Part shown: positions 57,579 through 64,000 of the stretch, in pieces
How positions within the stretch are numbered: position 1 is the stretch's first letter
Layout: the number at the start of each line of letters is the position of its first letter
Source of the DNA: GCA-2737725 sp033763995
Lineage (GTDB): Bacteria > Pseudomonadota > Alphaproteobacteria > Rhodospirillales > Rhodospirillaceae
Direction: 5' to 3'
DNA length: 64,000 nucleotides
NCBI GenBank assembly: GCA_033763995.1
Contig: JANRJL010000083.1
Span: 62,001-126,000, forward strand
Program-made: the position numbers and the translations under genes
Notes under the pieces: generated by a model
Told to the model about the DNA's origin: nothing
The model's database searches: none
Seen by the model: only the letters and a program-made list of their open reading frames with translations

Positions 57579-58172
57579 CTAATAGGGCCGGCGCGCCTTG
57601 AGCGCCGCCGAGATCGTGCCGTCGTCGAGATAGTCGAGTTCGCCGCCCACGGGCACGCCGTGGGCGAGCCCCGAGATGGCGACTCCGGTTTCCTTCAACC
57701 GGTCGGCGATGTAATGCGCCGTGGTTTGCCCGTCGACCGTGGCGCTGAGCGCCAAGATCACTTCTTTCACGCCGCCGTCTTTCACGCGCGTCAGCAGCCG
57801 GTCGATCTTGAGATCGTCGGGGCCGATGCCGTCGATGGGCGAGAGCAACCCGCCGGTGACGTGATAGCGCCCCTTGAAGGCCGCCGTGCGCTCCATCACC
57901 CACAGGTCGGAAACACCCTCCACCACGCAGATGACGCCGGCGTCGCGGCGCGTATCGACGCAAATGCCGCAGGGGTCCTGGCTGTCGAAATTGCCGCACG
58001 AACCGCAAATGCGCACGGTCTCGGCGGCGGCCGTGAGCGTGCGCACCAGGGGATCCAGCAACGTCTCACGCTTCTTCAAGACCGCCAGCGCGATACGGCG
58101 CGCCGAGCGCGGGCCCAGGCCCGGCAATTTGGAAATCTGCTTGATTAGCGCTTCGATCTCGGCGCCGGCCAT
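57579..58172 (-). CDS. recR: Recombination mediator RecR
   Basis: The 197-residue protein has the HhH region (KLPGLGPRSARRIALAVLK), a zinc finger with Cys56, Cys59, Cys68 and Cys71 (CGSCGNFDSQDPCGIC), and the Toprim domain VICVVEGVSDLWVMERT. It loads RecA through RecFOR. It ends the dnaX-ybaB-recR operon, 15 bases after ybaB. Confidence 0.96.
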   Translation of the reverse strand: MAGAEIEALIKQISKLPGLGPRSARRIALAVLKKRETLLDPLVRTLTAAAETVRICGSCGNFDSQDPCGICVDTRRDAGVICVVEGVSDLWVMERTAAFKGRYHVTGGLLSPIDGIGPDDLKIDRLLTRVKDGGVKEVILALSATVDGQTTAHYIADRLKETGVAISGLAHGVPVGGELDYLDDGTISAALKARRPY

Positions 58173-58187
58173 GGCGTAAGGCCGAGT

Positions 58188-58511
58188 CTAGAACGGCAGC
58201 TTGAAGCCCGGCGGCAGAGGCAAGCCGCCGGTCAGCTTGGCCGCTTCGGCCTGTGTCGCGGCATCGACCTTGGCCTTGGCGTCATTGACGGCGGCCACGA
58301 TCAAATCTTCCAACATCTCCTTGTCCGCCGGATTGATGAGCGACGGATCGATCTTGAGCGCGCGCAGTTCGCCCTTGCCGTTCAAGGTCGCCGACACCAT
58401 GCCGCCGCCGGAGCCGCCGGCGATTTCCATCTCGCCCAGCTTCTTCTGCATGTCGGCCATGCGCGACTGCATTTCCTGCACTTTTTGCATCATCTGGCCG
58501 ATATTCTTCAT
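58188..58511 (-). CDS. ybaB: YbaB/EbfC nucleoid-associated protein
   Basis: The 107-residue protein has the EbfC fold: MKNIGQMMQKVQEMQSRMAD, the glycine-rich GGSGGGMVSATLNGKGELRA and DKEMLEDLIVAAVNDA. It binds DNA as a dimer. ATG 58511 is the normal start, 16 bases after dnaX. Lies between dnaX and recR as usual. Confidence 0.95.
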   Translation of the reverse strand: MKNIGQMMQKVQEMQSRMADMQKKLGEMEIAGGSGGGMVSATLNGKGELRALKIDPSLINPADKEMLEDLIVAAVNDAKAKVDAATQAEAAKLTGGLPLPPGFKLPF

Positions 58512-58527
58512 CGCATCGTCTCCGAAT

Positions 58528-60207
58528 TCAGTGTGTCGCGTCGTCGGCGCGGGTGATCTTGTCGATGGCGGCCCCCGGGAAGGCATCCAGGATAGACCGG
58601 ATCAGGGGGTCGGCCTTGGCGCGCTCAAGGTCTTGGTCGTAGAGGCTGGGTTCGCCGGCGGCATTGGCGACGCTGACGACCCAGCGCCGGCCGGTCCACT
58701 GCGTCAGCAACTTGCCGACCTGGCCGGCGAGATCGGCCGGCGCGGACTTATCGGGGTTGAATTCGATGCGGCCGTCCTCGAAATGCACCAGCCGCACGCT
58801 GCGTTTGAGCAACGACGCCAGCTTGATTTCCCGTTTGCGTTCGAACAGCGCCACAACGTCAGGGAAAGAAGCGACCGCAACCGTCTCGGGCTGAACTGCA
58901 GGTTGGCTCACGGCCGGCTGCGGTGCGGGTGACGGGCGAGAGGCTCCCGAGACGGCGGTCATGCGCGGAGCAGGAGCAGGGGCTGTGGATGGCGCCGGCC
59001 TATTGGGCGGGGCAATGGCGCCCCCCGCCGTCAAGGCCTTCAAGGCATCTCCGGGCGTGGGCAGATCGGAGGCATAGGCCAGCCGGATCACGGCCATCTC
59101 GACGGCCTGCAGCGGCAGCGGCGCGCCGCGCGCCTCGCTCAGCGCCTTCAGCAGCATCTGCCAGGCGCGCGACAGCACGGGCACCGAAAGCCCTTCGGCC
59201 ATGACGAGCCCGCGCGTGCGTTCGGTTTCGGCCAGGCCCGGATCGCGCGCGGTCTCGGGCGAGACCTTCACGCGCGTGAGCCAATGCACGAGTTCGAGCA
59301 AGTCCTGGACCACGACGATGGGACTGGCTCCCGAAGCGTAGTGATCGTTCAACATCGCCAGCGCGGATTTCACATCACCGCGCATCACGGCGTCGAACAG
59401 GTCGAACACGCGGGCACGGTCGGCCAGACCCAGCATGTCGCGCACGGCTTGTTCCGTGACCTTGTCGCCGGCACCGGACGCCTGAGAGATCGCCTGATCG
59501 AGGATCGACAAACCGTCGCGCGCCGAGCCGTCGGCGGCGCGCGCGATCAAGGCCAACGCGGCTGGCTCCACGGTCGCGCCTTCGCGGGCGGCAACATCGG
59601 CGAACAGCTTTGAGAGTTGATCGGATTCGATGCGGCGCAAGTCGAAGCGCTGGCAGCGCGACAACACCGTGACGGGGACCTTGCGAATTTCAGTCGTGGC
59701 GAAGATGAACTTCACATGGGCGGGCGGTTCTTCCAGCGTCTTGAGCAAGGCGTTGAAGGCCTTTTCCGACAGCATGTGAACTTCGTCGACGATGTAGATC
59801 TTGTAGCGTGCCGAGGTGGGGCGGTAGCGCACGCCGTCCAGCAGTTCGCGGATGTCGTCGATGCCGGTGCGGCTGGCCGCGTCCATCTCCAGCACGTCGA
59901 CGTGGCGGTCCTCGGCGATGCCGGTGCAGTGCACGCACACGCCGCAGGGATCCGGCGTGGGGCCGCCCTTGCCGTCGGGCCCGATGCAATTGAGCGCGCG
60001 GGCGATCAGCCGGGCCGTGGTCGTCTTGCCCACGCCGCGCACGCCGGTGAGCATGTAGCCCTGGGCGATGCGCCCCGACGTGATGGCGTTGGTCAGCGTG
60101 CGCACCACCGCCTCTTGGCCGATCAAGTCGACAAACTTGGTGGGGCGATACTTGCGGGCCAGCACCCGATAATTGGCGGCCGACGAGTCGGATGCGGTGT
60201 CGGTCAT
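58528..60207 (-). CDS. dnaX: DNA polymerase III subunits gamma/tau
   Basis: The 559-residue AAA+ protein has Walker A GVRGVGKTTTARL (Lys61), a zinc site (Cys74, Cys88, Cys91, Cys94), the DExx-type box VDEVHMLSEKA, and sensor ATTEIRKVPVTVLSRCQRFD. A Pro/Ala-rich linker (about 395-440) precedes the C-terminal tau region. It is the clamp-loader ATPase. ATG 60207 begins MTDTASDSS. I see no obvious slippery A/G run for frameshifting. The SRP RNA gene is just upstream. Confidence 0.95.
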   Translation of the reverse strand: MTDTASDSSAANYRVLARKYRPTKFVDLIGQEAVVRTLTNAITSGRIAQGYMLTGVRGVGKTTTARLIARALNCIGPDGKGGPTPDPCGVCVHCTGIAEDRHVDVLEMDAASRTGIDDIRELLDGVRYRPTSARYKIYIVDEVHMLSEKAFNALLKTLEEPPAHVKFIFATTEIRKVPVTVLSRCQRFDLRRIESDQLSKLFADVAAREGATVEPAALALIARAADGSARDGLSILDQAISQASGAGDKVTEQAVRDMLGLADRARVFDLFDAVMRGDVKSALAMLNDHYASGASPIVVVQDLLELVHWLTRVKVSPETARDPGLAETERTRGLVMAEGLSVPVLSRAWQMLLKALSEARGAPLPLQAVEMAVIRLAYASDLPTPGDALKALTAGGAIAPPNRPAPSTAPAPAPRMTAVSGASRPSPAPQPAVSQPAVQPETVAVASFPDVVALFERKREIKLASLLKRSVRLVHFEDGRIEFNPDKSAPADLAGQVGKLLTQWTGRRWVVSVANAAGEPSLYDQDLERAKADPLIRSILDAFPGAAIDKITRADDATH

Positions 60208-60239
60208 GCGCGCGGTGCAACCTGGCGAAAGAAGAAGGC

Positions 60240-60338
60240 GAGAGACTGGACGGCGACCCAGACGTGATTCGTTACGGCTGCTTCCTTCCGGACCTGACCG
60301 GGTTGGCGAGACATCCGTCCACCGCCAGCCTCTCAGGG
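60240..60338 (-). ncRNA. ffs: Signal recognition particle RNA (4.5S, small bacterial type)
   Basis: On the minus strand the conserved apical loop GGTCAGGTCCGGAAGGAAGC is present (about 60276-60295). The flanks pair over their length: GAGAGGCTGG near 60338 with CCAGTCTCTC at 60240, and GGTGGAC with GTCGCC. This is 4.5S RNA, which binds Ffh to target membrane proteins. A TATATG -10 box (60340-60345, minus) lies immediately upstream. Ends are approximate by a few bases. Confidence 0.9.
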
Positions 60339-60404
60339 GCATATATCGACCATCGGTCGGGCCCGCGCAAGGTGCTACAACGGCTTGAAATCTCTTTGTT
60401 TTTA

Positions 60405-60435
60405 TTGCTTGAGAAGGCATGGGCGCGCGTATAAT
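60405..60435 (+). promoter_or_regulatory. Candidate gpmI promoter
   Basis: A perfect -10 box TATAAT sits at 60430-60435, with TTGCTT (60405-60410) or TTGAGA (60409-60414) as possible -35 boxes at non-ideal spacing of 19 or 15. It lies 50 bases before the gpmI ATG, back to back with the ffs promoter. Confidence 0.5.
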
Positions 60436-60485
60436 GACCGCCGTCACGTGCATAACGATTGCGAAACCGAGCACGTCGGAGAGCC

Positions 60486-62060
60486 ATGACCGCGCCACGC
60501 CCCAAACCCGTTGTTCTGTGCATTCTCGATGGCTGGGGCCACCGCGTCGAGCGCGACAACAACGCCATCGCCTTGGCCCAGACCCCGCACTGGGACCGCT
60601 TCCTCGCCGCCTATCCCCACGCCCTGGTGGAAACCAGCGGCCTGGATGTGGGCTTGCCCGACGGCCAGATGGGCAACTCGGAAGTGGGCCACATGAACAT
60701 CGGCGCGGGCCGCGTGATGATGCAGGACCTGCCGCGCATCGATGCCGCCGCGGCCGACGGCAGCCTCGCGCGCAATCCGCAACTGCGGGCGCTGATCGCC
60801 AAGCTGAACTCCACCGGCGGGGCGTGCCACTTGATGGGGTTGGTCTCCCCCGGCGGCGTGCATTCGCACCAGGACCATTTGGTGGCGCTGGCCAAGGCCG
60901 TCAGCGACGCGGGCGTGCCGGTGTGGATTCACGCCTTTCTCGACGGTCGCGATTCACCGCCGCAATCGGCGGCCGGGTTCATGCGCAAGTTCGTAACTGA
61001 TCTCGCCGGGCAGACACTCACGCGCATCGCCACCGTGGGCGGCCGCTACTACGGCATGGATCGCGACAAACGCTGGGAGCGTATCGCGAAAGCCTATGAC
61101 TGCATCGTTGACGCCCGCGCGCCGGGCGCGTCGGATGCCGTAGGCGCCATCGAAGCGTCTTATGCCGCCAAGGTCACCGACGAGTTCATGGTTCCCGTCG
61201 TGTTGCCCGGGTACGGCGGCATGAAGGACGGCGATGGAATCCTGGTGGGCAACTTCCGCGCCGACCGCGTGCGCCAAATCCTCACGGCACTGTTGGACCC
61301 CGCCTTCGACGGCATCAAACGCTCGCGGGTCGTGAACTTTGCGGCCGCCGTGGGGCTGACCGAATATTCGGGCGCCTTGAACCGCTTCATGACCGCGATG
61401 TTTCCGGCCGGCAGCGCCGCGAACGTCTTGGGCGAGGTCATCAGCCAGGCGGGTCTGAAGCAACTGCGCATCGCCGAGACCGAGAAATACGCCCACGTGA
61501 CGTTCTTTTTGAACGGCGGCGTCGAGGCCGAATTTCCCGGCGAGACTCGCATTCTCATTCCCAGCCCCAAGGTGGCCACCTACGACCTCAAGCCCGAGAT
61601 GTCGGCCCACGAAGTCACCGACCGCATCGTCGAGGCGATCGAGAAGCAAACGGTTGACGTGATCATCGTCAACTATGCCAACGGCGACATGGTCGGACAC
61701 ACGGGGATCCTGAGCGCCGCCATCAAGGCCGCCGAAACGGTGGATGCGTGCCTGGGGCGGCTGGAAGCGGCCGTGAAAAAGACCGGCGGGACGCTGTTGA
61801 TTTCCGCCGATCACGGCAACCTGGAGATGATGCGGGATCCCGCCACCGGCGAGCCCCATACCCAGCACACCGTCGGCAAGGTGCCCGTCGTCCTGGTCAA
61901 CCCCCCGGCCGGGATCGCCGCGCTCGCCGATGGCCGCTTGGCCGATCTGGCGCCCACGGTCCTGGCCTTGCTCAAACTCCCGCAACCCGCCGAGATGACA
62001 GGACATTCATTGGCCTCGGCGGCCGCCGAGCGCAAGACTGCCGCTCGTGCCTCGGCGTGA
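60486..62060 (+). CDS. gpmI: 2,3-bisphosphoglycerate-independent phosphoglycerate mutase
   Basis: The 524-residue protein has the alkaline-phosphatase-type metal site: VVLCILDGWG, the nucleophile Ser65 in DGQMGNSEVGHMNIG, IHAFLDGRDSPPQS, YANGDMVGHTG and LISADHGNLEMM. It interconverts 3- and 2-phosphoglycerate in glycolysis with two Mn ions. ATG 60486 is the usual N-terminus. Its 3' end overlaps the envC-like gene by 14 bases. Confidence 0.96.
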   Translation: MTAPRPKPVVLCILDGWGHRVERDNNAIALAQTPHWDRFLAAYPHALVETSGLDVGLPDGQMGNSEVGHMNIGAGRVMMQDLPRIDAAAADGSLARNPQLRALIAKLNSTGGACHLMGLVSPGGVHSHQDHLVALAKAVSDAGVPVWIHAFLDGRDSPPQSAAGFMRKFVTDLAGQTLTRIATVGGRYYGMDRDKRWERIAKAYDCIVDARAPGASDAVGAIEASYAAKVTDEFMVPVVLPGYGGMKDGDGILVGNFRADRVRQILTALLDPAFDGIKRSRVVNFAAAVGLTEYSGALNRFMTAMFPAGSAANVLGEVISQAGLKQLRIAETEKYAHVTFFLNGGVEAEFPGETRILIPSPKVATYDLKPEMSAHEVTDRIVEAIEKQTVDVIIVNYANGDMVGHTGILSAAIKAAETVDACLGRLEAAVKKTGGTLLISADHGNLEMMRDPATGEPHTQHTVGKVPVVLVNPPAGIAALADGRLADLAPTVLALLKLPQPAEMTGHSLASAAAERKTAARASA

Positions 62061-63414
62061 TCGCCCTTTTCTCGTTGCCCTCATCCTGCTCGCGTCGTGC
62101 GGGGTGCGGACGTTCGCCTGGGCCCAAGCCCCTGTGGCCGATCCGGGCGTCGTTGAAGCGCAACGTCTGCGCGACCTTGAGAGTGCCCTGAAAAAAGAAG
62201 AGTCGGAGCAGCAACGGTTGGCGCGGCAGCGCGACGAAACGGCGCGTCAATTGGATGCGGTGCGCGCCGACATGATCGCGGTGGCCAAGGACATCCAAGA
62301 CCAAGAGTATTCGCTCACGGTTTTGGAAAACCGACTGAATGACCTCACGGCCGAGGAAGAAAAACTCGCCGGGACCTTGGGCTTGCGCGATGAGCAGCTG
62401 CAGCGCGTGGCTGGGGCCCTGCAGCGGCTGGCCTTGCGGCCGTCCGATGCCTTGACCCTCTCGCCGCTCAAGCCCGACGACGCGGTCCGCACGGCGATCC
62501 TGCTGCGGGCGGCGGCACCGTCGATTCAGGCCTCCACGCGCGCCTTGGAGGCCGAACTGAGCGGGCTCTATCGCGTGCGGGCCGAGATGGTCGAGCAGCA
62601 AGGGCGCGTCGCCGTGGCGGCGGCCGGCCTGATCGACAAACGCCGCACCCTCGAAAAGCTGACCGAGGAAAAGTCCGCAGCCCAAGCCACGCTCAGCGCC
62701 GCCGCCGAAGCCTCGGCCGCGCGGGCCCGGCAATTGGCCGCGGAGGCAACGGACCTGAAGGAGTTGATGGCGAGCCTCGCGGCCGAGAAAGCCCGGCGCC
62801 GGGAGGCCGAGCGCATCGCCGCGCTGGAGTTAGAAAAGCAGAAGGCCAAGGAGCCCCCCGCGCCGTCAACGGCCGAACCGCCGCGTATCGTGCTGAAGCC
62901 GCCACCGGGCATGGACTCGCCCGCGACCGCGCCCGAAGGCAAGCAGGTTGCCGCTCTCCCGGCCGCTCCCGCGGCGCCGCGACAGGGCTTGCCCGAGGAT
63001 ATTCGCGGATTTGCCGAGGCCCGGGGCACCATGCCCTTTCCCGTGGTTGGGGCGTTGAGCCGCCGCTATGGCGAGGGCGCCGATGAAGCCGCCGCCCGCA
63101 GTAAAGGGATTGTGATCACCGCCCGCGCCGGCGCCCCGGTTGTGGCCCCCTTTGACGGCGTGGTGGCCTTCGCCGGACCGTTCCGCGGTTACGGGCTTCT
63201 CTTGATCATCGAACATCGCGAGGGATATCATACACTTCTCGCGGGTCTCGGACGCATCGACGCGGCCATCGATCAACGTGTGTTTGCCGGCGAACCGGTC
63301 GGCGCGATGGAAACGGAAGGCGAGCCCGACCTTTACGTGGAACTGCGCCACGACGGTCAGCCTGTAAACCCCCTTCCTTGGTTGGCAAGCCGCACAGGAA
63401 AGAACAGCGGATGA
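62047..63414 (+). CDS. envC: EnvC-like murein hydrolase activator (coiled coil plus LytM-like domain)
   Basis: The 455-residue protein (GTG 62047) has a signal peptide (about 1-26), a long coiled coil (35-260, LKKEESEQQRLARQRDETAR), a Pro/Ala linker, and a C-terminal M23/LytM-like domain with FPVVGALSRRYGEG and RAGAPVVAPFDGVVAFAG. The metal-ligand positions are degenerate: SKGIVI where HxGxD is expected and LYVELR instead of LHFEIR. So it should activate amidases rather than cut peptidoglycan. Its stop overlaps the ctpA ATG. Confidence 0.88.
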   Translation: MPRRDRPFLVALILLASCGVRTFAWAQAPVADPGVVEAQRLRDLESALKKEESEQQRLARQRDETARQLDAVRADMIAVAKDIQDQEYSLTVLENRLNDLTAEEEKLAGTLGLRDEQLQRVAGALQRLALRPSDALTLSPLKPDDAVRTAILLRAAAPSIQASTRALEAELSGLYRVRAEMVEQQGRVAVAAAGLIDKRRTLEKLTEEKSAAQATLSAAAEASAARARQLAAEATDLKELMASLAAEKARRREAERIAALELEKQKAKEPPAPSTAEPPRIVLKPPPGMDSPATAPEGKQVAALPAAPAAPRQGLPEDIRGFAEARGTMPFPVVGALSRRYGEGADEAAARSKGIVITARAGAPVVAPFDGVVAFAGPFRGYGLLLIIEHREGYHTLLAGLGRIDAAIDQRVFAGEPVGAMETEGEPDLYVELRHDGQPVNPLPWLASRTGKNSG

Positions 63415-64000
63415 AAAATCTATTGAAAGTCGCCCTATTGGTTTCCGCCGCCACGGCCCTCGGGTCGTGGAGCGCGCGCGCCGACACCAAGTTCTCCAAC
63501 GATACCTACAAGTATCTGGAACTGTTCGGCGACGTGTTCGAGCGCGTGCGCAAGGACTACGTCGAGGAAGTCTCCGACCAGGAGCTGCTGGAGTCGGCCA
63601 TCAACGGCATGTTGACCTCGCTCGATCCGCACTCGGGATACTTGCCCGCGAAAAACTTCCAGGACATGCAGGAGCAGACCAAGGGCGAGTTCGGCGGGCT
63701 CGGCATCGAGGTCAACATGGAGGGCGGTTTCGTCAAGGTGGTCTCGCCCATCGACGAGACTCCCGCCGCCAAGGCCGGCGTGAAGCCCGGCGACTACATC
63801 GTCGCCATCGACGGCAAGCCCGTGCTGGGCCTGACGCTGAACGAGGCCGTCGAGAAAATGCGCGGTGCGCCCGACACGGAAATCACCATCACCATCCGCC
63901 GCGAGGGCGTCGATCCCTTCGATCTGACGATGAAGCGCGCGGTGGTGAAGGTGCAATCGGTGCGGTCGCGCGCCGAAGGGGACATCGGCTACATCCGCGT
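63411..64000 (+). CDS. ctpA: C-terminal processing peptidase (S41), 5' part, runs off window
   Basis: The visible 196 residues include a signal peptide (about 1-24), the N-terminal S41 region FGDVFERVRKDYVEEVSD and MLTSLDPHSGYL, and a PDZ domain (GGLGIEVNMEGGFVKVVSPI, GVKPGDYIVAIDGKPV). The catalytic Ser-Lys part lies outside the window. It cleaves periplasmic proteins at the C-terminus and commonly follows envC in this class. The ATGA overlap couples their translation. Confidence 0.93.
   Translation, partial: MKNLLKVALLVSAATALGSWSARADTKFSNDTYKYLELFGDVFERVRKDYVEEVSDQELLESAINGMLTSLDPHSGYLPAKNFQDMQEQTKGEFGGLGIEVNMEGGFVKVVSPIDETPAAKAGVKPGDYIVAIDGKPVLGLTLNEAVEKMRGAPDTEITITIRREGVDPFDLTMKRAVVKVQSVRSRAEGDIGYIR

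Overview
The window is GC-rich (about two thirds G+C by eye) and densely packed. It looks like a chromosomal segment of an alphaproteobacterium, probably Rhodospirillales-like. Supporting signs are the gene order rpmH-rnpA-yidD-yidC-engB-argB-HAD phosphatase, a DUF2336 gene beside a PAS/GGDEF gene, ffs just upstream of dnaX-ybaB-recR, a BTLCP-type cysteine protease, and dispersed palindromic intergenic repeats of types common in that class. I ran no searches, so species-level placement is not possible.

Region 1 (1-30.6 kb) is accessory metabolism. It holds the end of an MFS exporter, several two-domain VOC (glyoxalase-fold) proteins, an FAD-linked oxidase, glutaryl-CoA dehydrogenase, and a catabolic-looking run from 6.7 to 13.3 kb. 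That run encodes aconitase-superfamily large and small subunits, a TIR-like protein, a C-C lyase of the isocitrate lyase/PEP mutase family, an isochorismatase-fold amidase and two PuuE/cyclic-imidase-like deacetylases. After it come a HigBA module, an SGNH hydrolase, a VOC / exported RidA / exported VOC / crotonase cluster, a ferredoxin reductase with a malonyl-CoA synthetase, a sulfurtransferase/GST cluster, an ABC exporter with an acyl-CoA ligase, and a transglutaminase-like protease. Two toxin-antitoxin modules and the TIR-like gene are less GC-rich than their neighbours, and most gaps in the 6.7-13.3 kb run hold palindromic repeats.

Region 2 (30.8-64 kb) is mostly housekeeping. It has tRNA-Arg(ACG), an OmpA-like lipoprotein, panBC, a TVP38/oxidoreductase/histidine kinase operon, the rpmH-yidC-engB-argB block, a DUF2336/diguanylate cyclase pair, dapDE, def-fmt-GNAT-truA, rmuC, a Band 7/NfeD pair, dnaX-ybaB-recR with SRP RNA, gpmI, an EnvC-like LytM protein, and the start of a CtpA-type protease.

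The best candidate for an undescribed system is the 6.7-13.3 kb run. Read by family it could form an imide route: a cyclic imide is opened by the PuuE/CIH-like pair, the half-amide is hydrolysed by the isochorismatase-fold amidase, the maleate-type diacid is hydrated by the LeuCD-like enzyme, and the product is cleaved by the lyase. This is inference from families and co-localisation only. The second candidate is the AT-rich TIR-like (Cap12/PycTIR-type) gene inserted cleanly in that same run.
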